A program made the position numbers and the translations under genes. The notes below the pieces were generated by a model. That model did no database searches and was not told where the DNA came from. It saw only the letters and a program-made list of their open reading frames with translations. This document shows positions 45,143 through 53,081 of a DNA stretch of 64,000 nt, piece by piece. Every line of letters starts with the position of its first letter. Positions within the stretch are counted from its first letter, which is position 1. This DNA comes from Arthrobacter russicus. Its GTDB lineage: Bacteria; Actinomycetota; Actinomycetes; Actinomycetales; Micrococcaceae. The stretch is taken from NCBI RefSeq assembly GCF_031454135.1, contig NZ_JAVDQF010000001.1, forward strand, positions 2,418,001 to 2,482,000, written 5' to 3'.

Positions 45143-46012
45143 TCAGCGAATGGTGGCGAGCAGGGCGTTCAGTTCCGCAGTCAATTCCGCATCGTGGTTG
45201 ATTTCGGTGCCATCGATCCGGTTGACCGGGGCCAGCAGGCGGATGCTGGAGACCAGCCAGACCGCGTCCGCGTCGAACAGGTCTGCCGGGACCAGTGGGC
45301 CGTAGCCCAATTCCCAACCGGCATCCTTCGCCGCCGCGAACAAGGCGCCCTGAGTGGTGCCGGGCAGGATGCCGGAATCCAGTTGGGTGGTGATCAACCG
45401 CTTCACGGCACCGTCGCGGTGCGCGATCAGCACCGAGGAGGTCGGGCCCTCCAGGACCCGGCCGTCGGCACTGGTGAAGATCACGTCGTCGGCGTCGTGC
45501 TGGTGGGCATAGCGCAAGGCCGCCATGTTCACCGCGTAGGAGAGCGTCTTCGCGCCCAGCAGCAGCCAGGGCGCGCGTTCGGCCAGGCCGGAATCGTAGC
45601 CGCGGTCCAGGAGCAGCACGTCCAGGCCTTTTTCGCGCAGGGCTTTGCTGCTTTCCGGCAGTGCCGCAACCTGGACCCAGGCGGTGGGCTGCCCGGCATC
45701 TTCGACGCCACGGGTGACCAGGAGCTTCACAATGGCTTCGGGTTGCGCGAACTCGGCCAGTCCGGTCTGGATTGCGGCCAGCCAGGCAGCTGCCGCCGGA
45801 AGCTCGAGTTCGAGCAGTTCCGCCGAGGAGGCCAGGCGGTCCAGATGCGCCTGGACCTTGCGCGGCCGGCCGTCCAAAGCCAGCAGGGATTCGAAGATCC
45901 CGTCGCCGCGGGTCGCGCCCAGATCGGTGGCGAAGAGCTGCGGTTGCCGGGAGTCGGCCAACCGGCCGGCGGGGTGGGCGGGGTCGAGGAACACCAGGAT
46001 GGTCTGAGGCAT
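45143..46012 (-). CDS. pabC: Aminodeoxychorismate lyase
   Basis: PLP fold-type IV enzyme that cleaves 4-amino-4-deoxychorismate to p-aminobenzoate and pyruvate for folate synthesis. 289 residues. The PLP lysine is in GAKTLSYAVNMAALRYA, and the cofactor/product-binding region is SADGRVLEGPTSSVLI. The start at 46012 is supported by a TATTCT -10 box exactly 6 nt upstream. A longer reading from 46045 is less likely. The partner enzyme gene pabB lies 3.5 kb away on the same strand, beyond the GmrSD gene. A branched-chain aminotransferase-type activity cannot be fully excluded on motifs alone. Confidence 0.82.
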   Translation of the reverse strand: MPQTILVFLDPAHPAGRLADSRQPQLFATDLGATRGDGIFESLLALDGRPRKVQAHLDRLASSAELLELELPAAAAWLAAIQTGLAEFAQPEAIVKLLVTRGVEDAGQPTAWVQVAALPESSKALREKGLDVLLLDRGYDSGLAERAPWLLLGAKTLSYAVNMAALRYAHQHDADDVIFTSADGRVLEGPTSSVLIAHRDGAVKRLITTQLDSGILPGTTQGALFAAAKDAGWELGYGPLVPADLFDADAVWLVSSIRLLAPVNRIDGTEINHDAELTAELNALLATIR

Positions 46013-46018
46013 GAGTTC

Positions 46019-46024
46019 AGAATA
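46019..46024 (-). promoter_or_regulatory. -10 box of leaderless pabC
   Basis: TATTCT on the minus strand, then GAACTC, then the ATG at 46012. There is no Shine-Dalgarno sequence. Confidence 0.45.
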
Positions 46025-46026
46025 AT

Positions 46027-46066
46027 GCCCCAGCCCAACTTCCACGCCGCAAAGCGGGGCTGGGGC
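46027..46066 (-). terminator. Hairpin between GNAT gene and pabC
   Basis: Perfect 10-bp arms GCCCCAGCCC and GGGCTGGGGC with a 20-nt loop, behind the GNAT gene and immediately upstream of the pabC promoter. There is no clear T-run, so it is a weak terminator candidate. Confidence 0.4.
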
Positions 46067-46106
46067 GCTTCTGCCCCGGAACCGGGGGTGGATCTTGGGC
46101 TGGAGC

Positions 46107-46526
46107 CTAGTCGGCGATCAGCCGTTTGCCGAGGTCGACCGTGTCGTCGATGGTGTAACCCAGGTGCCGGTAGAAGTCGACCGCGTCCTGGTTGCCGGCT
46201 CGGACCTGGAGGGAGACTTTGGGGCAGCCGAGCCCGTGCAAGGCTTGCTCGGCATGTTCGACGAGCGCCCGGCCGACCCCGAGGCCACGGGCGCCGGGAC
46301 TGGCCGCGAGATAATTCAGCCAGCCGCGGTGCCCGTCGTAGCCCGCCATGACCGAGCCGACGAGGTTTCCCGAGTCGTCCTCGGCAACCACGAAAAGCTC
46401 CGGCTGCACCGAAGCCTTCCGCGCGATGTCCTTGCGCGGATCGTTCCACGGCCGGGTCAGCCCGGCGGCCGTCCAGAGTGCGACGACCGCATCGGTGTCT
46501 TCGGGGCGGAATCGCCGGATGCGCAT
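46107..46526 (-). CDS. GNAT-family N-acetyltransferase (YpeA-like)
   Basis: 139 residues. The acetyl-CoA-binding P-loop is seen as GARGLGVGRALVEHAEQAL after the strand WLNYLAASP. The N-terminal MRIRRFRPEDTDAVVALWTA and the final VDFYRHLGYTIDDTVDLGKR are typical of the YpeA-type group. The acceptor is unknown. It stands between the pabC and LLM oxidoreductase genes with its own gaps. Confidence 0.88.
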   Translation of the reverse strand: MRIRRFRPEDTDAVVALWTAAGLTRPWNDPRKDIARKASVQPELFVVAEDDSGNLVGSVMAGYDGHRGWLNYLAASPGARGLGVGRALVEHAEQALHGLGCPKVSLQVRAGNQDAVDFYRHLGYTIDDTVDLGKRLIAD

Positions 46527-46575
46527 GGCACCAGTGTTCCAGACCGGGCGGACCCCTGGTGAAGCGGCGCCCGGA

Positions 46576-47622
46576 TCAGGCGATCGGGTACCCTTCGACG
46601 CGTCCGGCGGTGTTCGGCTGCCAACCCAGCTCCGGGGCCACGTGTTCGGCGAAGGCGGAGAGCACGTGCATGTTGTACTCCACGCCCAGCTGGGTCGGGA
46701 TGGTCAGCATCAGGGTGTCGGCGGACATCACTGCCGAGTCGTTGCGCAGTTCCTGCACCAATTGGTCCGGTTCGCCCGCGTAGGTCTTGCCGAAAGTGGA
46801 GCGGAATCCGTCGATCATGCCGACCTGGTCTGCGTCGCTGCGGCCGAAATACCTGCGGTCCAAATCGTTCATGATCGGGAACACGCTGCGGCTCACCGAG
46901 ACCCGCGGGGTGCCTGCATGCCCGGCTGCGGTCCAGGCCACCCGGTAGCGCTGGATCTGTTCCGCCTGCAGCTCGTGGAACGGGACGCCGGCGTCTTCGG
47001 TGAGCAGCGTCGAGGACATCATGTTGACGCCCATCGTGCCGGCCCATTCCGCGGTGTCCCGGCTGCCGGAGCCCCACCAGATCCGTTGCCGCAGTCCTGG
47101 TGCGTGCGGCTCGACGCGGAGCAGGCCGTTCTGCCCGGTCATCCGCGGGTCCGCCGGGGCGACGCCCTCGCCATCGATCGCCCGCAGGAACAGCTCGAAC
47201 TTCTGCCGGGCGATGTCACCGCCGCGCGGGTCCTCGCTACCGGTGTAGCCGAAGGATTCGTAACCGCGCAATGCGGTCTCGGGCGATCCCCGGCTCATGC
47301 CCAACGCCAGCCGGCCGTCGCTGATCAGATCCAGCGAGGCGGTTTCCTCGGCCAAATACAGCGGGTTTTCGTAGCGCAGATCGATCACCCCGGTGCCCAC
47401 CTCGATGTGCTTGGTGCGGGCGGCGATCGCGCTCAGCAGCGGAAACGGTGCGGATTGCTGGGTGGCGAAGTGGTGGACCCGGAAATAGGCCCCGTTCACG
47501 CCGATCCGGTCAGCTTCGACGGAGAGCTCGATGGCCTGCTGCAATGAATCTTTCGCGGTCACGGTCTGCGATCCGCGGCCTGGTCCGTAGTGTCCGAATG
47601 ATAAGAATCCAAAACCTTTCAT
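46576..47622 (-). CDS. LLM-class F420- or flavin-dependent oxidoreductase
   Basis: 348-residue luciferase-like TIM-barrel monooxygenase. The N-terminus MKGFGFLSFGHYGPG, the VEADRIGVNGAYFRVHHFA block, and ISDGRLALGMSRGSPETA with VEPHAPGLRQRIWWGSG are typical of the family. The cofactor (FMN or F420) cannot be decided by eye. The substrate is unknown. Its start faces the A+T-rich GmrSD gene, and the LLM gene is the last host-like gene before that island. Confidence 0.85.
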   Translation of the reverse strand: MKGFGFLSFGHYGPGRGSQTVTAKDSLQQAIELSVEADRIGVNGAYFRVHHFATQQSAPFPLLSAIAARTKHIEVGTGVIDLRYENPLYLAEETASLDLISDGRLALGMSRGSPETALRGYESFGYTGSEDPRGGDIARQKFELFLRAIDGEGVAPADPRMTGQNGLLRVEPHAPGLRQRIWWGSGSRDTAEWAGTMGVNMMSSTLLTEDAGVPFHELQAEQIQRYRVAWTAAGHAGTPRVSVSRSVFPIMNDLDRRYFGRSDADQVGMIDGFRSTFGKTYAGEPDQLVQELRNDSAVMSADTLMLTIPTQLGVEYNMHVLSAFAEHVAPELGWQPNTAGRVEGYPIA

Positions 47623-47834
47623 GCCGGCTAGAACTATGCGTTTGCATGTATTATTCCCGGCCGGCCGCCGCTGAGGAAGCGGGGGAGCGACTCACCTTGT
47701 GGTTGGGACATTCAGAGGCACGAATAACTCACCGGGAACGGCAGCTTACACGAGACATCTATTCCGGTAAGCCACGATCTATGAAAGAATACTTTTCAAA
47801 CGGTCTCGTCCAGTCTGCGTGTTTGGGGAACTGA
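47623..47834. other. Junction region before the GmrSD gene
   Basis: Composition changes from G+C-rich to A+T-rich at about 47700. It contains AAGAATACTTTTC and similar patches suitable for a promoter, and GGGGAA just before the GTG start at 47835. I see no integrase, no perfect terminal repeat and no convincing gene. A plus-strand frame ending at 47834 includes LWLGHSEARIT, faintly like a recombinase C-terminus, but cannot be supported. Confidence 0.35.
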
Positions 47835-49535
47835 GTGAAAATTGAATCAGAAGACATCGATTTAGAGTCGCTTTTATCTAGCAATTATTTCAGCATTCCA
47901 CGATTTCAACGCCCCTACTCTTGGACGGATGAAAACATTCAGGATCTTTGGGACGATGTGGTTTCCTCAGAGAATGACGATTATTTTATTGGATCGATGG
48001 TTGCGTATAGGCGTGAGAAGCAATCATTCGCAATTGTTGATGGACAGCAGCGTCTGACAACATTAACTGTTTTTCTTTGCATCCTTCGGGACGAGCTTAA
48101 ACGTCTTGACGAAGAGGATTTGGCCGCTGGTATTCATCAGCTTGTCGAGAGAAAAGACAGGAACAATAGAAATCAGTATGTTCTTCAAACTCAAACATCT
48201 TTCCCGTTTCTACAAGAAAAAATTCTTCGATTCGGAGATCCGGAACTCAGCGACATAGTTGAGATGGCCGAAGAGCAATCACTTAGAGCAGCGTATCAAT
48301 CGTTGTCCAAGAAAATCAATTCGATGCTAGAGGCGGTTGATCAGGATGCATCAATTTTGGAAAATGAAAAAAGGGGAATAAAAGTTGATCGTGTTGTAAA
48401 GATTCGTGATGCAGTTCTCAATTTGAAGCTAATTTTTGTAAAGCTTGAGAACGAAGAAGATGCCTATTTGATATTCGAGACACTTAATACTCGTGGAAAA
48501 GACCTAGCTCTATCAGATTTGGTAAAGACACACTTCACGAAGAATCTCAGGATCACAAATACGATCGATGCCGTTAAGGAAAAGTGGAGCTCGTTGATGG
48601 AGACTATTCACAATTCATCAGCAGATATCACACCCGATTCCTTCATATACCACTTCTGGGCCTCGCGCAATGAGGCGGTTCCGCAAAAGAAACTCTATCC
48701 GATTATTAAAAAGCAGATCGGTGAGAATAATGCGAGAAGTCACTTGGATTCTTTGGTTCAAGATTCCGTTTATTATCGCGCAATCCATGAGCCTGGATAT
48801 TTTTGGGGGGTGAACGAGGCAAGAGTTGCTCGCTCTCTTGCGGCGATTCAATTATTTAGACTAGTGCAACCCACGCCGGCGCTACTCTCGTTGGTTCGTT
48901 CATATAAGAATGGAACAATTAAACTTGGAAAACTTGTTGAGGCGCTTGAGGCGATTGAGAAATTTCACTTTGCCTTTACGGCGGTGACATCATCTCGATC
49001 TTCAGGTGGAATATCTGGAATGTATTCTGCGTTTGCTCGACGACTTTTTGAATGCGATGATTCTCAGGCTGCTGCATTAGAGATAAAGAGTCTCGTTGGA
49101 AAACTTCGCGAGAGAGTTCCCCCATATGATGAATTTCTGGCAAGTTTTCGTCAAATTAATTTTACCAACTCCAATTCTAAACAGAAGAATTTGGTAAGAT
49201 ATATTTTGAGAAAATTTTCAATTGAATCAAATCTCAAATTTTCTGCAGATTTCGACGAACTCACAATTGAACATTTTTCACCGCAAGCAAATATTGGTTC
49301 AAACGGCTGGGACTCTGGAGTCATTGGGCAATTAGGAAACCTGTTTTTTCTCGAACCTTCGATGAACGAGATGTTGGGTTCAAAGTCCTTCGATAAGAAA
49401 ATGGAATTAATTAAGTCGAAAAATCTGAATGTCCCTCTCGATGTTTTGAGTGCCGAAAAATGGGATCCGGCAGATGTTCTAGCGCACACTGATCGGCTGG
49501 CGCATGTGGCCTATACGAAGATTTGGAAGGTCTAG
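47835..49535 (+). CDS. GmrSD-type restriction endonuclease (DUF262 and DUF1524 domains)
   Basis: 566 residues in one chain. The N-terminal DUF262/ParB-like GmrS domain has IPRFQRPYSW at residues 21-30 and the nucleotide-binding motif VDGQQRLTTL at 68-77, followed by YLIFETLNTRGKDLALSDLV. The C-terminal DUF1524 (GmrD, HNH/His-Me type) region has TIEHFSPQ (His near residue 480) and GQLGNLFFL, then NEMLGSKSFDKKM. Such proteins are type IV restriction enzymes cutting modified phage DNA. The gene is strikingly A+T-rich with matching codon use, unlike every neighbour, so it was acquired. It begins with GTG at 47835 behind GGGGAA. No methylase or partner gene accompanies it. Confidence 0.88.
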   Translation: MKIESEDIDLESLLSSNYFSIPRFQRPYSWTDENIQDLWDDVVSSENDDYFIGSMVAYRREKQSFAIVDGQQRLTTLTVFLCILRDELKRLDEEDLAAGIHQLVERKDRNNRNQYVLQTQTSFPFLQEKILRFGDPELSDIVEMAEEQSLRAAYQSLSKKINSMLEAVDQDASILENEKRGIKVDRVVKIRDAVLNLKLIFVKLENEEDAYLIFETLNTRGKDLALSDLVKTHFTKNLRITNTIDAVKEKWSSLMETIHNSSADITPDSFIYHFWASRNEAVPQKKLYPIIKKQIGENNARSHLDSLVQDSVYYRAIHEPGYFWGVNEARVARSLAAIQLFRLVQPTPALLSLVRSYKNGTIKLGKLVEALEAIEKFHFAFTAVTSSRSSGGISGMYSAFARRLFECDDSQAAALEIKSLVGKLRERVPPYDEFLASFRQINFTNSNSKQKNLVRYILRKFSIESNLKFSADFDELTIEHFSPQANIGSNGWDSGVIGQLGNLFFLEPSMNEMLGSKSFDKKMELIKSKNLNVPLDVLSAEKWDPADVLAHTDRLAHVAYTKIWKV

Positions 49536-49554
49536 ATTCATCCAGTGTCTCGGT

Positions 49555-51570
49555 TCAGTCGTCGGGGAAGGCCAGGCCGAGCGCGTCCAGCACGCCGAAG
49601 GCCTTGGCCCGGACTTCCTGCCATTCCTCCTCCGGAGCCGAATCCGCGGTGATCGCGCCGCCCACGCCCAGGGTCGCCTGCCCGTGGTCCAGGACCAGCG
49701 TGCGGATCAACACGGACAAATCGCTGCCGCCGTCCCGGGAGAAGTAGCCGATGGCTCCGGAGTAGGCGCCCCGGGGCGCCGCTTCGAGCTGGTCCAGGAT
49801 CCGCATGGTGCTGATTTTCGGCGCCCCGGTCATCGAGCCGGCCGGGAAGGCCGCAGCGATCGCTTCCGACCGGGACGTGCCGGGCCGCAGCCGGGCTTCC
49901 ACGGTGCTGACCATCTGGTGCACTGTGGCATAGCTTTCGATGGCGCACAGCCGACTCACCCGGACGCTGCCGGGTAGGGCGAAATGCGAGAGGTCGTTGC
50001 GCATCAAGTCCACGATCATCAGGTTTTCCGCCCGGTCTTTGACCGAAGCCGCCAGCTCGGACCGCAACTCCGCATCCTTGCCCGGATCCGGATCCCGGCG
50101 GCGGGTTCCTTTGATCGGCTCGGCGGTGAGCGCGCCGCCGGGGCTCATCCGGAGCAGGCGTTCCGGCGAAGTGCTCAAAATGCTCAGTCCGCCGAAAGCC
50201 AGAAAGGCCGCGAAGGGCGCGGGATTCGCCTGCCGGAGCGTGCGGTAGAGCCCGAGCGGGTCCGCATCGGTGCGGAAGGCGAGGCAGGTGGTGAGGCAGA
50301 TTTCGTAACTGTTGCCTTCGAAGATCTGCGCTTGGGCCAGACCGATTTTGGTTTTGTAAGCAGAACGGTCGTCGCGGACCGAGACCGTGGTCGGGTCGGG
50401 CCTGGCCGCCGTCCCGGGCGCGTGCTTGGCGGCGGCCCGGGTAACGGTTTCCGGCCATCCGTCGTCGGCCAGGCTGAGCGCCCAGGCCAGCTGCTCCTGA
50501 TGGTCGACGACGACGGCCCGCCCGGCATGCAGCAGGCCGGCGTCAGGGGTGTCCGGGCTTTGCCGGCTGCCGCCGGTTTCCCGCTTGAGTTCATAACCCA
50601 GATACCCGATCCAGCCCAGGCTGAACGGCAGTCCTCCGGCGATCGGCGCGGAGGTTCCCGGCCATTGCGCGTCGAGCCAACGGAAGAACGGTCCCGGGAC
50701 CTCGACCGTGATCCCGCGGAAGCTGTGCCGCGTCATGCCGTCGCGGTGCCAGGCGATCTGGCCGAAGTCGCCGCCGTCATCGGCCATGATGGAGAACCGG
50801 CTGCGCTCGCCGCGCTGCTGGGCATCCGAACTGTCCAGCCAGACCGCGTTCTCCGAATGGCCGAAAAGCGCCTCGAAAAGCCCTGCCGGATCACCGGTGA
50901 ACGGGACCGGGGCGGCCAGCGTGGCACGGGCGTGCTCGCGTTGCAACTCCGGGGCCAGCAGGTTCTTCAGCTGCGGCAACAGGCCCAGCGCCTGCAGCAC
51001 GTCGGACGGCAGCACCGGTGAGTCCAACCGCAGGTCCGCATGTTCTGCAGGGTGGTCGGCAGCCAGCAACTCGGCTTCCTGAGCGGCCCAAAGATCCCAG
51101 TAGGGGGCGTAGGTCTCGCCGTCCCGGGCCAGCGCCCGCTCCTTGCGCAGGGCCTCGGCGGCTTCCACCCAGATCACCGCGTCCAGCATCGGCCGGGCCG
51201 GAGCCTGCGCGGCACCGACGCCTTCGACGATGACCACGTCCGAGGCCGTGGTCTGCCGGGCCTCCCCGTCGAAGTGCGCGGACCAATCCCAACTGGTCCA
51301 CTGGGCATCCACCCCGCGGTGCAGCGGGTTGAGCACGGTTTGCAGATAGCGGTCGACTCCGGCAGACAAGCCGTTCCATCCGGGGTAGACATCCTCCAGG
51401 TGGAAAACCGAGACTTTGCGGTGCTCCCGCAGCAGCGAGGCCAGTTCCAACGCCAAGGAGGTCTTGCCGCTTCCGGACCGGCCGTCGACGGCGATGATCA
51501 CCGGCCGGCGGGCGGCTCCGCCGCCCGATGCTCCAGATACTGCTGGTTCTGCCGGAATGGCTTCAGACAT
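49555..51570 (-). CDS. pabB: P-loop kinase-like domain fused to aminodeoxychorismate synthase component I
   Basis: 671 residues. Residues about 23-200 are a P-loop NTPase of uridine-kinase type: Walker A DGRSGSGKTS (residues 29-38), then VVIVEGVGAAQAPARPMLDA. Residues about 225-671 are the chorismate-utilising PabB domain: PIKGTRRR with the PabB-type Lys (anthranilate synthases have Ala there), VDLMRNDLSHF, YATVHQMVSTVEA, and FPAGSMTGAPKISTMRILD. PabB plus glutamine-derived ammonia makes aminodeoxychorismate, the substrate of PabC (45143). No PabA glutaminase is in the window. The role of the kinase-like domain is unknown. The start overlaps the phosphatase stop by 8 bp. Confidence 0.87.
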   Translation of the reverse strand: MSEAIPAEPAVSGASGGGAARRPVIIAVDGRSGSGKTSLALELASLLREHRKVSVFHLEDVYPGWNGLSAGVDRYLQTVLNPLHRGVDAQWTSWDWSAHFDGEARQTTASDVVIVEGVGAAQAPARPMLDAVIWVEAAEALRKERALARDGETYAPYWDLWAAQEAELLAADHPAEHADLRLDSPVLPSDVLQALGLLPQLKNLLAPELQREHARATLAAPVPFTGDPAGLFEALFGHSENAVWLDSSDAQQRGERSRFSIMADDGGDFGQIAWHRDGMTRHSFRGITVEVPGPFFRWLDAQWPGTSAPIAGGLPFSLGWIGYLGYELKRETGGSRQSPDTPDAGLLHAGRAVVVDHQEQLAWALSLADDGWPETVTRAAAKHAPGTAARPDPTTVSVRDDRSAYKTKIGLAQAQIFEGNSYEICLTTCLAFRTDADPLGLYRTLRQANPAPFAAFLAFGGLSILSTSPERLLRMSPGGALTAEPIKGTRRRDPDPGKDAELRSELAASVKDRAENLMIVDLMRNDLSHFALPGSVRVSRLCAIESYATVHQMVSTVEARLRPGTSRSEAIAAAFPAGSMTGAPKISTMRILDQLEAAPRGAYSGAIGYFSRDGGSDLSVLIRTLVLDHGQATLGVGGAITADSAPEEEWQEVRAKAFGVLDALGLAFPDD

Positions 51571-52081
51571 GGTGCCGCGGATCAGCGGCGCCTATGTGTT
51601 CGAGGATTCCGGGGATGGCCGCATCAATGAGCCGGTAAGCCTCTTCGAAGTCTTCACTGCCGCCGTACCAGGGGTCGGCGATGCCCAGTTCGCCGGGTTC
51701 GGCGGCCGGATCGAACTCGCGGATCAACTGGACCTTCGCCCGGGCCGCCGGGGTCGGTGCGTGCTCGCGCAGCCAATCGAAATGATCGGTGTCCATGGCC
51801 AGGATCAAATCGTTGTCGATGAAGTCGGCGGCCGCGATTTTCCGGGCCCGGTGCAGGCCGGACGACGACTGTGCCTCAGTGCCGTCGGGGATGCCGCGCT
51901 CGCGAAGCACCGCAGCGGCTCGGGGATCGATCGGGTTCCCCTCCTCCCACTGCGTGGTGCCCGCAGAGTCGATGCGGATGCCTTCGTTTCCGGCAACCGC
52001 ATGCCGCAGCATCAGCTCGGCCATCGGGGATCGGCAGATGTTTCCGGTGCATACGGTAATGATCCGATAAGGCAGGGTCAT
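51563..52081 (-). CDS. Low-molecular-weight protein-tyrosine phosphatase
   Basis: 172 residues. The P-loop C-x5-R is CTGNICRS at residues 11-18, and the general acid motif ADPWYGGSEDF is near residue 130. This family removes phosphate from phosphotyrosine and related substrates. The ATG lies 6 nt behind TAAGCT, a leaderless-type start, so this gene probably heads a transcript that runs on into the kinase-PabB gene through an 8-bp overlap. Confidence 0.93.
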   Translation of the reverse strand: MTLPYRIITVCTGNICRSPMAELMLRHAVAGNEGIRIDSAGTTQWEEGNPIDPRAAAVLRERGIPDGTEAQSSSGLHRARKIAAADFIDNDLILAMDTDHFDWLREHAPTPAARAKVQLIREFDPAAEPGELGIADPWYGGSEDFEEAYRLIDAAIPGILEHIGAADPRHHV

Positions 52082-52087
52082 ATTGTC

Positions 52088-52093
52088 AGCTTA
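52088..52093 (-). promoter_or_regulatory. -10 box of leaderless phosphatase gene
   Basis: TAAGCT on the minus strand, then GACAAT, then ATG at 52081. The remaining gap to the VapC stop at 52273 (about 180 bp) holds no supported gene. Confidence 0.45.
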
Positions 52094-52272
52094 CCCAGAT
52101 CACCCCGGACCGGCCGGGCCCTCGACAAGTGTTTCCGAGAGTTAAGCCCGGTGTTAAGCTGCTCCGGGTCAATTGTTCATCGCGCAACTGCCGGAGCCGG
52201 CGGGTTGGTAACGGAGACGCGCGGACTTGCAGTGCATCCGTTCTCGCCGGCCGGGTCAGATCGGCTCCGCGG

Positions 52273-52665
52273 TCACCAGAACGTGTTCAGCGGGGCGAAG
52301 TCACGCAGGGTGTCATCCGCGGTGATCAGAGTGAGGCCTTCGATCGTCGCCTGGGCCAGGAGGATCCGGTCGAAGGGGTCCCGATGCTGCCAATCCAGAC
52401 GCCCGGCTTCGATGGCATGGGTCGAATCGACGGCCAGTTCCGAGGCCCGCAGGTTTGCCACCTGCCGGGAAAACGACGAGATCAACGGCTCCACCGCCGG
52501 GAGTTTCCCCACTTGGTATTTGAAGGCGATCTCGTAAGCGCTGGCCGCGGAAACCCAGATTTCGTGGTCCGCTTTGAGAATCGCATTGCGGGCTTTGACG
52601 GAGAGCAGCTTGGGCGAGGTCAATGCCCAGATCAGGACCTGGGTGTCACAGAGATAGCTTGTCAT
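52273..52665 (-). CDS. PIN-domain toxin (VapC-type)
   Basis: 130-residue PIN nuclease. The acidic site is complete: Asp in SYLCDTQVLIWAL, Glu in SAASAYEIAFKY, Asp in HRDPFDRILLAQA, and Asp in LITADDTLRDF. VapC toxins are RNases, often cutting tRNA. It overlaps the antitoxin gene by 20 bp, so production is coupled to it. The sequence GLTLITADDTLRDFAPLNTFW is typical of the COG3744-like branch paired with Phd/YefM antitoxins. Confidence 0.9.
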   Translation of the reverse strand: MTSYLCDTQVLIWALTSPKLLSVKARNAILKADHEIWVSAASAYEIAFKYQVGKLPAVEPLISSFSRQVANLRASELAVDSTHAIEAGRLDWQHRDPFDRILLAQATIEGLTLITADDTLRDFAPLNTFW

Positions 52666-52885
52666 CTGACAGCCCCAGCTCGTCGGCGGTCCACGGATCG
52701 CGGAAAGCGTCGTCCGGGATGTCCAGTTTCAGGAACCCGAGCCTGCGCTTGGCCGGCGGTGCAATCGGAACGATCCGGGCCACCGGGCGGCCGGCCTTCG
52801 CGATGACGACGTCTTCGCCGTTCGCCACCAGGCTGAGCAACTCGGAAAGCCGGGTCTTGGTCTCCTGAACGTTGTATTGGCCCAT
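52646..52885 (-). CDS. Phd/YefM-type antitoxin
   Basis: 79 residues from the ATG at 52885: MGQYNVQETKTRLSELLSLV then GEDVVIAKAGRPVARIVPI, the Phd/YefM fold, ending DPWTADELGLSDDKLSL, which probably wraps the toxin. A start at 52957 would add 24 unrelated residues across the operator. A perfect inverted repeat (TTGACCAA/TTGGTCAA) lies 1 bp before the ATG with a TAGACT -10 box inside it. This indicates leaderless transcription and autorepression of the pair. Confidence 0.87.
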   Translation of the reverse strand: MGQYNVQETKTRLSELLSLVANGEDVVIAKAGRPVARIVPIAPPAKRRLGFLKLDIPDDAFRDPWTADELGLSDDKLSL

Positions 52886-52886
52886 G

Positions 52887-52908
52887 TTGACCAAGTCTAG
52901 TTGGTCAA
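52887..52908 (-). promoter_or_regulatory. Autoregulatory operator and promoter of the toxin-antitoxin operon
   Basis: Perfect 8-bp arms TTGACCAA-GTCTAG-TTGGTCAA, 1 bp upstream of the antitoxin ATG. On the minus strand TAGACT lies inside it, 8 nt from the ATG. A Phd-type antitoxin dimer bound here would cover the -10 box. Confidence 0.65.
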
Positions 52909-53081
52909 CTTCGAATTCGATCGGTTCTACCCAGTAGTTGGGCGGGTGATTTGTCATGTGAACATGGTGGCCGGGATGATCGGCCGGACGCCAGGAGAGT
53001 CGGCTGAATGTGTGGAAAGCAGCAGATCCCCCGGCCTGTTGCGGAGGAGTGCGACCGGCGGTGCGAGACGCGGACGGTGGC

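Noticed and set aside
47448-47834. A plus-strand frame ending just before the GmrSD gene, with LWLGHSEARIT resembling a tyrosine-recombinase end
   Set aside because: Only this short stretch is suggestive. The catalytic Tyr is missing, the start lies inside the opposite-strand LLM gene, and no attachment repeats were found.
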